NCBI RefSeq assembly: GCF_050490315.1
Contig: NZ_JBNPEO010000003.1
Location: forward strand, 372,001 to 436,000
DNA from: JBNPEO01 sp050490315
Lineage (GTDB): Bacteria; Actinomycetota; Actinomycetes; Actinomycetales; Micrococcaceae
Length of the DNA stretch: 64,000 bases
Direction: 5' to 3'
The number at the start of each line of letters is the position of its first letter. Positions within the stretch are counted from its first letter, which is position 1. A program made the translations under genes and the position numbers. Shown piece by piece: positions 25,230-34,407 of the stretch. The notes under the pieces were generated by a model that saw nothing but the letters and a program-made list of their open reading frames with translations, was not told the DNA's origin and searched no databases.

Positions 25230-26891
25230 CTAAGCAGCGGTGGGTTGAAAGTGCTGTTCGATGATGGTTTTGATGTCCGAGTGACATCCTCCGCACCCGG
25301 TTCCGGCGCGGGTAGCTCGAGAAATTTCAGCCACTGAGGAACAGCCCTGAGCGGCGGCTTCGCCAATTTTTTGGACGCTCACTCCGGCGCACCGGCAAAC
25401 TGTCGCTGCCGGATCATTCAGCGAAGCTGAGCCACCGCCGGGTGTTGGAATGCTTGCTGCTGCGCCATCGAGGCGCAAGAGTAGCGAACGGTCAGCGGGG
25501 AGCTCTGCGCCGCGTTCAAAGAGCATCACCAGCTCCGAGGCCGTGCGGGGCATACCCACGCAGACCAGGCCTTCGAGGACGCCGGCACGGGTGGTCATTT
25601 TGACGTAGCGCCCGTGCTCCGGATCTGCCCATTGTGAAACGCTCAGTGGCGGCTGTCCGGGCGCTGTTCCTGCACTGAGTGCTTCGGCGTCCCAAGGGTC
25701 AATCATGTTTTGACCGGCCAAGGCCAAGTTCACACCGCGGGCTTTGAGCAGGATCAGCGCGGGGCGCTCGGGGGCAATGTTTTCTTGTGGTTCCCCAGGC
25801 ACGTCCAGGATGCCAGCGCAAGCACTCAGGAGTTCTTGGGCGAGCCACTCGGCTTGCCGCCAGGCGGGGCCGATGAGTCCAGTGGGCCCGGGGGAGTGCA
25901 AACATTCGGCACACTTAGCCTCAGGGCAGCGAACCTCGGCGCAGTCGCCGATGGCATAAATTGACGGTTCATGGTGAGCTCTCAGCCGGTGGTCCACCAG
26001 GATTCCGCGAGCGGTGGGCAGCCCTGCGCCTTCGGCGAGCTCAATGTTGGGCCGGACGCCGCAGGAGAGCAAGAGCAGGTCTCCCTCGATCGACTCGGCT
26101 TTTCCTTCTTGAGCTTCCAGGATCAAGGCTTTAAAGGCGCCCGTTTGAGGGTCGCATTCAACGCCCGTGGAGCGGGCGTTTGCGGAGAGGGCAACGCCTG
26201 AATTTCTGAGGGCATCGCCTAATACGCTTCCGCCACCGCGGTCAATGTTGCGCCCCAAGGCGTGGGGACCGTTGAAAACCAGAGTTGCAGCTGCCCCTTC
26301 TTCGGCCACTGCGATGGCAGCTTCGAGGCCCAATATTCCGCCACCTAAAACAATGACCCTCCGGCCCGCTGATACGGCGCTGCGTAGAACCTCAGCGTCC
26401 GCCAAAGTTCGCAAGGTGGTCACACCTTGTGGCAGGCCCGGGTTGCGCGGGTCCGGGTTTAGCCCGGTGAGGTTCGGAATGACGGCTTTGGAACCGGTAG
26501 CCAGCACCAGCCGGTCAAAGTTCAACGTTGTCCCATTGGCCAAGAGGACCCGACGGCGGGCGCGGTCCACCCGGGTGACCCGCTGATTGCGGATGAGGTT
26601 CACACCGGAGGTGAGCAGTTCTTTGGGGTCCGTGAGCTGTAGAGCCTCTGCCGTAGTGCGGCCAACGCCAAGATCGGCTACCAGAACCCGGTTGTAGGCG
26701 GCTTCTTCCTCTTCACCGATGACCGTCAGGTGAATTGAACCGGTGGACACCGCTGGGAGTAGTTCATCAACCAAACGGGCGGCCACCGGCCCAAAACCCA
26801 CCACCACAATCCGCAGTGCGGCACGCGCCCTCGGGCCCGTGCTGGATGGTTCCGGCCCCGGCTGGCCCCACGGAGTTGAATCAGCGGTCAT
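25230..26891 (-). CDS. nasC: Nitrate reductase electron-transfer subunit (FAD plus BFD-like [2Fe-2S])
   Basis: 553 residues: an N-terminal flavoprotein of the NirB/rubredoxin-reductase type ('RIVVVGFGPVAARLVDELLP', 'EEEEAAYNRVLVADLG', 'RVIVLGGGILGLEAAIAVAEEG', 'SIYAIGDCAEV'), a middle cysteine pair ('CPEAKCAEC'), and a C-terminal BFD-like [2Fe-2S] domain ('TVCRCAGVS', 'GTGCGGCHSDI'). In the nasC/nasB arrangement such a protein carries electrons from NAD(P)H to the molybdenum subunit. Its ATG overlaps the nasA stop by one base (TGATG), so translation is coupled. Confidence 0.82.
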   Translation of the reverse strand: MTADSTPWGQPGPEPSSTGPRARAALRIVVVGFGPVAARLVDELLPAVSTGSIHLTVIGEEEEAAYNRVLVADLGVGRTTAEALQLTDPKELLTSGVNLIRNQRVTRVDRARRRVLLANGTTLNFDRLVLATGSKAVIPNLTGLNPDPRNPGLPQGVTTLRTLADAEVLRSAVSAGRRVIVLGGGILGLEAAIAVAEEGAAATLVFNGPHALGRNIDRGGGSVLGDALRNSGVALSANARSTGVECDPQTGAFKALILEAQEGKAESIEGDLLLLSCGVRPNIELAEGAGLPTARGILVDHRLRAHHEPSIYAIGDCAEVRCPEAKCAECLHSPGPTGLIGPAWRQAEWLAQELLSACAGILDVPGEPQENIAPERPALILLKARGVNLALAGQNMIDPWDAEALSAGTAPGQPPLSVSQWADPEHGRYVKMTTRAGVLEGLVCVGMPRTASELVMLFERGAELPADRSLLLRLDGAAASIPTPGGGSASLNDPAATVCRCAGVSVQKIGEAAAQGCSSVAEISRATRAGTGCGGCHSDIKTIIEQHFQPTAA

Positions 26892-29128
26892 CAGAAAACA
26901 CCTACACTTTCGGCAGACGGCGGACTTGTTGTGGCACGGTTGGAGTCCTGTAGGGCCTCAACGGTTACCACCGAGGTTTTAAATTCGGGCATCCCGGAGA
27001 TCGGGTCTGTAGCGGAACTGGTGAGACGGTTAGCGCTACCCAAAGCGGGGAAGTGGAACGGTAAAAAGACTGTGTCAGGACGAACGTCGGCACTTAGTTG
27101 CGCACGGCACTGAACTTCGCCGCGACCGTTGGAGACACTGACCCAAGTGCCGTCGGCAATGGACCGGGCGGCAGCCGTTTCGGGGTGAATCTGCAATATA
27201 GTCTCCGGCTTGGTGGCCAGTAATTCACTCACTCTGCGGGTTTGCGCCCCGGACTGATAGTGCTCCAAGAGCCTGCCGGTAGCAAGGAATAGTTTACTTT
27301 CACTCGCCGCGGTGCCCTGGCGCCGCGGGGCAAGCCGCCGTTCACGCGGGGCGTTGTTGCCGGTCCGCCGAGGCTTGACCGGCACCAAAACCGCGTGCCC
27401 GTCACTGTGAGCAAAATTGTTTAGGAACAGCCGTGGTGTCCCGCCGCTGCTCTCAGTTCCGGCCTCGCCGTAGGGCCAGTAGGCAGCCTCGCCAGCGTCC
27501 AGGGCCTCGTAGGTGATGCCAGAGTAGTCAGCGATGCCGCCAGCTGATGCCGCCCGAAGTTCTTCAAAGACGACGCGAGGTTCCTCACTAAATGTTGAGG
27601 GGGCGCCGAGCATATCGGCCAGTTGAGCGAAGATCCACAGCTCGCTGCGGGCACCTTCCGGAGCGGTAATTGCCCGACGACGGCGCAGGACGCGGCCCTC
27701 AAGGTTAGTGATGGTGCCTTCTTCTTCAGCCCATTGAAGTACTGGCAAAACAAGGTCCGCTTCGGCAGCCGTCTCGGACATAAAAAAGTCACAGACAGCT
27801 AGGAAGTCCAAGCTGCGGAGCCCCTCCAGCACCGCTAGATTGTTCGGCGCTGAGACCACCACGTTCGCTGCGTGGACCAAAAACGTCCGGACGCCATCAG
27901 TTTTTCCCAAAGACTCGAGAAGAGCGACGGCGGGAAGCCCTGGGCCGGGGATTGAAGCTTCGTTGATACCCCACACACTGGCCATGTGGGCGCGCGCCGC
28001 GGGATCGGTGATCTTCCGGTAGCCGGGTAACTGGTCTGACTTTTGACCGTGTTCGCGTCCACCTTGGCCGTTTCCTTGACCGGTGAGAGTGCCGTAGCCA
28101 CTGGTGGCAGTGCCGGGCAGTCCCAATAGCAGGGCCAAATTGATGGCAGCTGTGGCGGTGTCCGTTCCGTCAGTATGCTGTTCAACGCCCCGGCCGCTGA
28201 GGATGTAGCAGCCACGGCCCCGTGCTGCCGTTGCAAGGAGTCGAGCTGTTTCGCGCAACTGGGTGGCAGGGACGCCAGTGATTGAGGCAACGCGTTCGGG
28301 CCAAAACTCGGAAACGCTGGCCTGAACTTGTTCAAAACCGTGGGTGCGGTTGTGAAGATAGTCCAGGTCCGCCAACCCCTCGTGAATTGCTACGTGAGCT
28401 AGCCCCAAGAGCAGCACTAAGTCCGTGCCGGGAAGCGGTTGGAGGTGAATCCCTGCACCGTCGTGGGTGAACTTAGCCGTAGCGGAAGTTCGCGGATCCA
28501 CCACCACTAGCCCTCCGGCGTCGCGCGCCGACTGTAAGTGGCGCATAAAGGGTGGCATGGTTTCGGCAACGTTTGAACCGAGCAGCAGAATTGCCTGGGC
28601 TCGGCCCAAATCCGCTACCGGGAAAGGTAGCCCACGGTCCATACCGAAGGCGCGGTTACTTGCGGCAGCAGCAGAGGACATACAAAACCGGCCGTTGTAG
28701 TCGATCCGTGAGGTCCCCAAAGCTACCCGGGCGAACTTTCCTAACATGTAGGCCTTTTCATTGGTCAGACCGCCACCACCAAAAACCCCCACCGAATCTG
28801 CACCGTGCATCTCCTTGCTGCGCTTGAGCTGGGAGGCTAGCAGTTCAAGTGCCACGTCCCAGCTGATGGGCCGGTGGACGCCGTCGGGCCCTTTCTGCAG
28901 GGGAGTGGTCAGCCGGTCCGGGTGCTGCAACAGCTGGCTGGAGGTCCACCCCTTACGGCACAGGCCGCCGCCATTGGTGGGGAACTCACGCCCGGATACT
29001 TCCAGCACTGAGCCAGTGCCAGCAGTGCTCTTTGCCGAAGTGCCGGTGGGATCTACAGCGGTGGCTGTTAGTGTCATTGCGCATTGCAGGGCACAGTATG
29101 GGCAATGGGTGTTGGTAGCAGCTGGCAT
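26891..29128 (-). CDS. nasA: Assimilatory nitrate reductase, molybdopterin catalytic subunit
   Basis: 745 residues. It binds a [4Fe-4S] cluster through the N-terminal 'CPYCALQC' and 'GLCRKG', and Mo-bis-MGD in the DMSO-reductase fold ('DYNGRFCMSSAAAASNRAFG', 'LLGSNVAETMPP', 'HAANVVVSAPN', 'TGRLLEHYQSG', 'VFLPFHFPALGSANRLT'). It reduces nitrate to nitrite in the cytoplasm; no Tat signal is present. ATG 29128 overlaps the narK stop (TAATG). The same frame is open for 630 bp further upstream, but that part lies inside narK and is not coding. It lacks the extra C-terminal BFD domain of some NasA, which is instead on nasC. Confidence 0.93.
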   Translation of the reverse strand: MPAATNTHCPYCALQCAMTLTATAVDPTGTSAKSTAGTGSVLEVSGREFPTNGGGLCRKGWTSSQLLQHPDRLTTPLQKGPDGVHRPISWDVALELLASQLKRSKEMHGADSVGVFGGGGLTNEKAYMLGKFARVALGTSRIDYNGRFCMSSAAAASNRAFGMDRGLPFPVADLGRAQAILLLGSNVAETMPPFMRHLQSARDAGGLVVVDPRTSATAKFTHDGAGIHLQPLPGTDLVLLLGLAHVAIHEGLADLDYLHNRTHGFEQVQASVSEFWPERVASITGVPATQLRETARLLATAARGRGCYILSGRGVEQHTDGTDTATAAINLALLLGLPGTATSGYGTLTGQGNGQGGREHGQKSDQLPGYRKITDPAARAHMASVWGINEASIPGPGLPAVALLESLGKTDGVRTFLVHAANVVVSAPNNLAVLEGLRSLDFLAVCDFFMSETAAEADLVLPVLQWAEEEGTITNLEGRVLRRRRAITAPEGARSELWIFAQLADMLGAPSTFSEEPRVVFEELRAASAGGIADYSGITYEALDAGEAAYWPYGEAGTESSGGTPRLFLNNFAHSDGHAVLVPVKPRRTGNNAPRERRLAPRRQGTAASESKLFLATGRLLEHYQSGAQTRRVSELLATKPETILQIHPETAAARSIADGTWVSVSNGRGEVQCRAQLSADVRPDTVFLPFHFPALGSANRLTSSATDPISGMPEFKTSVVTVEALQDSNRATTSPPSAESVGVF

Positions 29129-30540
29129 TAGACGTGACCCATGTGAACGCGCCGGGCGGGATTCAAGTAGCAAACCCAGCAAACGATCAACATGACCACG
29201 TAGGCGCCGACAAAACCGTAAAAAGCCGGAGTGTAGGAGCCGCTCACGGTGTTTGAAGCGTTGAGCACCTGGGGAATCACAAAGCCTCCGTAGGCACCGA
29301 TGGCGGAGATGAGCCCCAGAGATGAGGAAGCAAGACGGGCGGTCTGTTCTGGTGCGGCACCACGGCGGGCCGCCTTGCTGCTCGTCGCGAAGATGACTGG
29401 GATCATGCGGTACGTGGCGCCGTTTCCGAAGCCACTGGCCGTGAACAACATTAAGAACAGCACAAGGAATAGGGAGAAGTTCTTCAAAGGCAGAGTCCAC
29501 ACCATGGCCAGGGTGATCGCTGCCATGGCCGCGAGGGCCGTCACTGTCATCCGTGCGCCGCCACGGCGGTCTGCCATACGGCCGCCGTAGGGACGAGCGA
29601 GTGAGCCAACCAGTGGGCCAAGGAACGCCAAGGACAAGCCGACTGCGCCAACATGGATGGAGGAAAATTCGGGGAAGTAGTCCTTGATGAGCTTGGGGAA
29701 CACGCCTGAAAAACCAATAAACGAGCCGAAAGTTCCGATGTAGAGGAAAGACATGACCCACAGGTGCGGTTCACGGAGGGCCGCGAGCGTGCCGGCTACA
29801 TCACCTTTGGCACTGGTCAGGTTATTCATGCACTTGTAGGCACCGAAGGCGGCCACCAGAATCAGCGGAACCCAGATGAGTCCAGCCATCGGCAGGTTCA
29901 CAGTGCCAGCGGCGAGGACGGTGATGGCTACCGGAACAATCAACTGCGCGACGGCGGCACCGAGGTTTCCGCCTGCGGCATTCAGTCCGAGCGCCCAACC
30001 TTTTTCCCGAGCCGGGAAAAAGAAGGTGATGTTAGCCATGGAGCTGGCAAAGTTGCCGCCACCAAAACCAGCCAACGCGGCTACCAATACCAAAACGCCA
30101 AAGGGTGTTTGTGGGTTGGAAACGCATAATGCCAGCCCGATCGAGGGGATCAAAAGCAAAAGGGCTGAGACAACTGTCCAGTTGCGGCCACCAAATTTGG
30201 GGACCATAAAGGTGTAGGGGATGCGCAATGTGGCGCCCACGAGGCTTGGGGTGGAGATGAGCCAGAACATTTGGTTGGAATCCAGCTTGAAGCCGGCGGC
30301 CGGCAGCTGAACCACCACAATGGACCACAATTGCCACACCACAAAGCCCAAGAACTCGGCAAAGATGGACCAGTTGAGGTTGCGCCTCGCTACGGCGCGG
30401 CCTTCGGTTTCCCACTGTGTGGTGTTCTCAGCGTCCCAGTTGGTGATCCACCGGCCTGGCCGGTTTTGCAGTGTGGTGGTGAGATCGGCATGGGCCGTTG
30501 TGTGCTGTTGTTGGGCTTGATCGCCCTGTTGTACCGTCAC
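29128..30540 (-). CDS. narK: Nitrate/nitrite MFS transporter NarK
   Basis: About 470 residues and roughly 12 membrane segments. The nitrate signatures of the NNP family are visible as the glycine-rich 'GFGGGNFASSMANITFFFP' (first) and 'ASGFGNGATYRMIPVIF' (second), with an 'RIPYTF' segment in the first half. GTG 30540 is chosen because AAGGAGG lies 4 bp upstream; a TTG at 30567 is in frame. It heads the narK-nasA-nasC operon, so it is most likely the importer for assimilation. Confidence 0.93.
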   Translation of the reverse strand: MTVQQGDQAQQQHTTAHADLTTTLQNRPGRWITNWDAENTTQWETEGRAVARRNLNWSIFAEFLGFVVWQLWSIVVVQLPAAGFKLDSNQMFWLISTPSLVGATLRIPYTFMVPKFGGRNWTVVSALLLLIPSIGLALCVSNPQTPFGVLVLVAALAGFGGGNFASSMANITFFFPAREKGWALGLNAAGGNLGAAVAQLIVPVAITVLAAGTVNLPMAGLIWVPLILVAAFGAYKCMNNLTSAKGDVAGTLAALREPHLWVMSFLYIGTFGSFIGFSGVFPKLIKDYFPEFSSIHVGAVGLSLAFLGPLVGSLARPYGGRMADRRGGARMTVTALAAMAAITLAMVWTLPLKNFSLFLVLFLMLFTASGFGNGATYRMIPVIFATSSKAARRGAAPEQTARLASSSLGLISAIGAYGGFVIPQVLNASNTVSGSYTPAFYGFVGAYVVMLIVCWVCYLNPARRVHMGHV

Positions 30541-30648
30541 GGGTCCTCCTTGCTGGGTGTACTCCAACGCTAGGAAGTCCGCGTTTCCGGGGATGCCGCC
30601 GCGTGTAAACGGCGTGTGACTTTTCCCTATCCCGGGTAATTTAGTGCT

Positions 30649-30664
30649 GTTAGAGCTTTGAAAC
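30649..30664. promoter_or_regulatory. Weak GlnR-like box upstream of narK
   Basis: GTTAG-n6-GAAAC has the right spacing and a perfect 'b' box, but the 'a' box has one mismatch. The next expected boxes are poor. It lies about 110 bp upstream of narK. Confidence 0.3.
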
Positions 30665-30727
30665 CTGTTCGGCCACTAACGCACTTCTGGGCGGGGTGTG
30701 AAGAGACAGAGACAAAAAACAAACAAG

Positions 30728-30764
30728 TGTCCAGATAATGGACAGATTGTCCACTTGGTGGACG
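30728..30764. promoter_or_regulatory. Two tandem inverted-repeat operators upstream of the MHS transporter gene
   Basis: TGTCCA-n5-TGGACA (30728-30744) is followed 3 bp later by TGTCCA-n5-TGGACG (30748-30764). The two 17-bp dyads repeat every 20 bp, close to two helical turns, which suits two dimers on one DNA face. They lie about 80 bp before the transporter's start. The regulator is not identified and none is encoded next to it. Confidence 0.6.
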
Positions 30765-30776
30765 GTGGGAACTAAA

Positions 30777-30795
30777 GTTGAACCATCAATTCAAC
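30777..30795. promoter_or_regulatory. Third dyad upstream of the MHS transporter gene
   Basis: GTTGAA-n7-TTCAAC lies 12 bp after the tandem operators. Its half-site differs from theirs, so it may bind a different protein or form an RNA hairpin in the leader. Confidence 0.35.
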
Positions 30796-30845
30796 GCCCC
30801 GGCAGCCTCATCGTTGAAGCTGGCGGGCTGGAACGAAAGCCCATC

Positions 30846-32246
30846 ATGACTCCCACGCCATCACCGACGCCGGTAGCGAAAGCACCTAAAGCGAATACCA
30901 AGGGTCGCGTAATTTTCGCCAGCTTGATCGGCACCACCATTGAGTTTTACGACTTCTATGCCTACGCCACGGCGTCGGTACTCGTATTTCCCACCCTGTT
31001 TTTCCCCAACGCCACAAACATCAACGCAATCCTGAGCTCCTTCGCGATCTTTGGTGTGGCTTTCTTTGCACGCCCTCTCGGCTCCATTTTGTTTGGCCAC
31101 TTCGGCGACAAGTTCGGCCGCAAGGGTACTTTGGTTGCCTCGCTGCTAACCATGGGTATTGCTACCTTCCTCATCGGATTCCTCCCGGCAGCTACCGGCG
31201 GATTTGTGGTCCTGGCTCCGCTGATGCTCGTGATCTTGCGCTTCTGTCAGGGCTTGGCCCTCGGCGGTGAGTGGTCCGGTGCTGCATTGTTGGCCACTGA
31301 GAACGCTCCGGAAGGAAAGCGTGCCATTTGGGGCACCTTCCCGCAGCTGGGCGCACCGATCGGCTTTATTATTTCCAACCTGATCTTTGTGGGTCTGCAG
31401 TTGGGCCTGACCCCAGAGCAGTTCCAAGCCTGGGGCTGGCGTGTGCCGTTTATCATCTCGGCCGTGCTGGTGGCCGTGGGTCTCTACATCCGTCTGAAGC
31501 TTGTAGAGTCCATCTCCTTCCAGAACGTGGTTAAAGAAGAGAAGGTCGCCAAGCTGCCTTTGGCTGTGACTTTCAAGTACCACTGGCGTCCTGTTCTGGC
31601 CGGAACCTTCATCATGCTGGCCACCTACGTGCTCTTCTACCTCATGACGTCGTTTACGCTGACCTACGGCACCGCACCTGCTACCGCTGAGGCTGCAGCC
31701 GCGGCGGCTGCTAAGGCGCACAAGGCCTTTGACGCTGCGTCGTTTGTTCCTGGTCTGGGCATCGCCCGTACTCAGTTCCAGTGGATGTTGATTCTGGGCG
31801 TTGTCTTCTTTGGCATCTTCACCGTGGTCTCCGGACCGCTGGCTGAGAAGTTCGGCCGCCGCAAGTTCTTGCTTTGGGTTTCCGGCGGAATCCTAGTCTT
31901 CGGTCTGGCCTGGACCCTGATGTTCGGTCCGGGCACGGGTGCTGCCATGGTCGGTTTGATCGTTGGATTCACCCTCATGGGCCTGACCTTCGGTCCGATG
32001 GCGGCGATCCTGCCCGAGCTGTTCCCAGCCAACGTGCGGTACACGGGCTCGGCCATCGCGTACAACTTGTCGAGTGTTATCGGTGCAGCCCCGGCTTCGT
32101 TTGTGGCCATCGCCCTGTGGCAGGTTGGCGGCGGCAGCACCATGTGGGTTGGTATCTACTTGGCGATCGCTGCAGTATTGACGATTGTGGCACTCTTGCT
32201 CACTCGTGAGACGAGCAACGTCGACTTCGAGAACAACGTGGCCTAA
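30846..32246 (+). CDS. MFS transporter, metabolite:H+ symporter (MHS) type
   Basis: 466 residues with about 12 membrane segments. MHS features: 'LIGTTIEFYDFYAYATASV' in the first helix, 'GHFGDKFGRKGTLVASLLTMG', 'RFCQGLALGGEWSGAALLATE' and 'LPELFPANVRYTGSAIAYNL'. Members carry organic acids, betaines or amino acids with protons; the substrate here cannot be told. ATG 30846 is chosen because the family begins near this point; upstream in-frame codons lie in the operator region. An Ala-rich loop ('EAAAAAAAKAHKAF') lies in the second half. A strong terminator follows. Confidence 0.88.
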   Translation: MTPTPSPTPVAKAPKANTKGRVIFASLIGTTIEFYDFYAYATASVLVFPTLFFPNATNINAILSSFAIFGVAFFARPLGSILFGHFGDKFGRKGTLVASLLTMGIATFLIGFLPAATGGFVVLAPLMLVILRFCQGLALGGEWSGAALLATENAPEGKRAIWGTFPQLGAPIGFIISNLIFVGLQLGLTPEQFQAWGWRVPFIISAVLVAVGLYIRLKLVESISFQNVVKEEKVAKLPLAVTFKYHWRPVLAGTFIMLATYVLFYLMTSFTLTYGTAPATAEAAAAAAAKAHKAFDAASFVPGLGIARTQFQWMLILGVVFFGIFTVVSGPLAEKFGRRKFLLWVSGGILVFGLAWTLMFGPGTGAAMVGLIVGFTLMGLTFGPMAAILPELFPANVRYTGSAIAYNLSSVIGAAPASFVAIALWQVGGGSTMWVGIYLAIAAVLTIVALLLTRETSNVDFENNVA

Positions 32247-32274
32247 AGCTGCAAAAAGCAGTCGGTTAATAGTC

Positions 32275-32319
32275 AGTCAAAAGCCCGGCACACCCAAGCG
32301 GTGGGCCGGGCTTTTGACT
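32275..32319 (+). terminator. Intrinsic terminator after the MHS transporter gene
   Basis: AGTCAAAAGCCCGGC (32275-32289) and GCCGGGCTTTTGACT (32305-32319) form a perfect 15-bp stem with a 15-nt loop. The A/T portion of the stem gives a T-run on either strand. Confidence 0.85.
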
Positions 32320-32330
32320 ATTGAACCGTG

Positions 32331-32474
32331 ATGCGATCGGTGCCGGACCTTCCGCTCATCATATTGATGATGATCCGCGTCCAGCGCTCCGATCGTGCCG
32401 ACGCTCGACGTATGGATGAGCTCTCTGATGAGGAACTCGCCGAGTTAAACCGCCAGCACCTGCAACGGGGCTGA
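32331..32474 (+). CDS. Small conserved-looking protein of 47 residues
   Basis: From ATG 32331 the frame reads a short hydrophobic start ('LPLIILMMIRV') and then a charged helical tail ('RADARRMDELSDEELAELNR', 'QHLQRG'). The tail has the regular acidic/basic pattern of a real helix, not of random frame. No good ribosome site is seen, and it begins 11 bp after a terminator, so expression is uncertain. The start could also be one of the later ATGs near 32367-32372. The family is not recognised. Confidence 0.45.
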   Translation: MRSVPDLPLIILMMIRVQRSDRADARRMDELSDEELAELNRQHLQRG

Positions 32475-32516
32475 GCCGCAACTTCAGAGGTTTTGTGTTT
32501 GCCGTCTTTAGAACGG

Positions 32517-34289
32517 TTAGTCAGTGATGCTTGCTAGGACGGCGCCAGCGGTCACTGTTTCGCCTGGCTTGGCACTCAAGCCACTAATGGTTCCGGCCTT
32601 ATGAGCAGTGAGCGGTTGTTCCATTTTCATTGCTTCAAGTACAACCACGAGATCGCCTTCAGCAACCACGTCACCATCTGCCACGGCCACCTTAACGATG
32701 GTGCCCTGCATGGGGGAGGTCAGCGCGTCGCCACTCGTGGCCGCCGAAGCACCACCGGAACGGCTGCTGCGCTTTTTGGCCTTCGCCGATTTGGCTGGCG
32801 CCTTGGAAATCGAACCAAGGCTCGCTGGCAGGCTCACTTCTAGTCGCTTGCCGCCAACTTCAACAACCACCGTCTGGCGTTCGGTGCCTTCGGAATCGGT
32901 GGTGCCGGTTCCGCTAGGTGTCCAAGCCGGAATGGTGTTGTTGAAGCCTGTTTCTATCCAGCGAGTGTGCACGGTAAACGGGCCCTCGCTGGGGGCGAAC
33001 GCGGGATCTTCAACCACTGCCGCGTGGAACGGGACCACGGTAGGCATACCGGTGATTTTAAGTTCGGCCAAGGCGCGGCGCGAGCGTTCAAGGGCTTGCT
33101 GGCGGGTGGATCCTGAAACGATCAGCTTTGCGAGCATTGAGTCGAAGTTCCCACTGATCACTTCGCCAGCTTCAACACCGGAGTCCACACGGATGCCCGG
33201 GCCAGTAGGGAAAGTGATGGTTTCCACGGTGCCAGGGGCTGGCATAAAGTTCCGGCCCGGGTCTTCACCGTTGATGCGGAATTCGAAGGAGTGGCCACGA
33301 ACCTCGGGGTCTCCGTAGCCCAATTCCTCGCCACGAGCCAAGCGGAATTGTTCGCGGACTAGGTCTAGACCGGTCACTTCTTCGGAGACGCAGTGCTCGA
33401 CTTGCAGACGAGTGTTGACCTCGAGGAAGGAGATGGTTCCGTCTTGGCCAACGAGGAATTCGCAGGTTCCGGCGCCCAAGTATTTGGCCTCTTTGAGGAT
33501 TGCCTTGGATGATTCGTACAAGCGGCGCTCTTGGTCTTCGCTCAAGTACGGAGCGGGTGCTTCTTCAACCAGTTTTTGGTTGCGGCGCTGGAGCGAGCAG
33601 TCACGAGTAGAGACCACTACAACGTTGCCGTGCGCGTCTGCAAGGCATTGCGTTTCTACGTGGCGCGGAGCGTCGAGGAAACGCTCAATAAAGCATTCGC
33701 CGCGACCGAATGCGGCAGTGGCTTCACGGACTGCGGATTCGTAGAGCTCAGGAATTTCTTCGAGGTTGCGTGCCACCTTAATACCGCGGCCACCACCACC
33801 AAAGGCTGCCTTGATAGCTACCGGGAGACCGAACTCCTTGGCGAAAGCAACCACTTCATCTGCGCTCTCCACCGGGTCTGACGTGCCAGGCACCAAGGGT
33901 GCGCCAACCTTCTCCGCAATGTGGCGGGCCTGAACTTTGTCGCCAAGGGCCGAGATCGCTTCGGGGGAGGGACCAATCCAGGTCAGTCCAGCGGCGATGA
34001 CCTTGGCCGCGAATTCGGCGTTTTCAGCCAAAAAACCGTAGCCCGGGTGGACAGCGTCTGCTCCCGATTGGCGGGCCACGTCGAGTAGCTTGTCCATCAT
34101 TAAATAGGACTCTGCGGCGGTGTTGCCACCGAGGGCGTATGCCTCGTCAGCAAGGCGGACGTGCAGGGCGTCACGGTCCGGATCTGCGTACACAGCGACG
34201 GAGGCAAGGCCTTCGTCCCGGGCGGCGCGAATCACGCGGACTGCGATTTCGCCACGGTTGGCGATCAGCACCTTGCTCAGCTGGCTCAT
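32517..34289 (-). CDS. accA3: Acyl-CoA carboxylase alpha subunit (biotin carboxylase plus biotin carrier)
   Basis: 590 residues. An ATP-grasp biotin carboxylase ('KVLIANRGEIAVRVIRAARDEG', 'PGYGFLAENAEFA', 'KAAFGGGGRGIKV', 'STRDCSLQRRNQKLVEEAP', 'EVNTRLQVEH') is joined by an Ala/Ser-rich linker to a biotinyl domain with the biotin lysine in 'VLEAMKMEQPL'. It carboxylates its own biotin for transfer to acetyl- or propionyl-CoA by the beta subunit. ATG 34289 has AAGGAGAG upstream. It shares the locus with accD5, accE and birA. Confidence 0.94.
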   Translation of the reverse strand: MSQLSKVLIANRGEIAVRVIRAARDEGLASVAVYADPDRDALHVRLADEAYALGGNTAAESYLMMDKLLDVARQSGADAVHPGYGFLAENAEFAAKVIAAGLTWIGPSPEAISALGDKVQARHIAEKVGAPLVPGTSDPVESADEVVAFAKEFGLPVAIKAAFGGGGRGIKVARNLEEIPELYESAVREATAAFGRGECFIERFLDAPRHVETQCLADAHGNVVVVSTRDCSLQRRNQKLVEEAPAPYLSEDQERRLYESSKAILKEAKYLGAGTCEFLVGQDGTISFLEVNTRLQVEHCVSEEVTGLDLVREQFRLARGEELGYGDPEVRGHSFEFRINGEDPGRNFMPAPGTVETITFPTGPGIRVDSGVEAGEVISGNFDSMLAKLIVSGSTRQQALERSRRALAELKITGMPTVVPFHAAVVEDPAFAPSEGPFTVHTRWIETGFNNTIPAWTPSGTGTTDSEGTERQTVVVEVGGKRLEVSLPASLGSISKAPAKSAKAKKRSSRSGGASAATSGDALTSPMQGTIVKVAVADGDVVAEGDLVVVLEAMKMEQPLTAHKAGTISGLSAKPGETVTAGAVLASITD

Positions 34290-34407
34290 GGGCGGGCTCT
34301 CCTTATATTTCAATACTGCAAGGAGCCTATTACGGCTTTGGTGGTTACGCCCATATTGTGAGCGACTTCCGCGTGCACATAACCAATTCTTTGTAGGGAA
34401 GCTACAA

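Larger units (their letters stand above)
30541..30845. other. Divergent regulatory gap between narK and an MHS transporter gene
   Basis: About 305 bp without a gene. It holds a half-matched GlnR-like site nearer narK, two tandem TGTCCA-n5-TGGAC(A/G) dyads, and a further GTTGAA-n7-TTCAAC dyad nearer the transporter. I see no clear sigma-A promoter. Confidence 0.6.

Noticed and set aside
29129..29761. Open frame extending nasA 630 bp upstream
   Set aside because: It lies inside narK in another frame, is Arg/Pro/His-rich without family similarity, and the TAATG overlap start at 29128 with the CPYC motif right behind it explains nasA fully.
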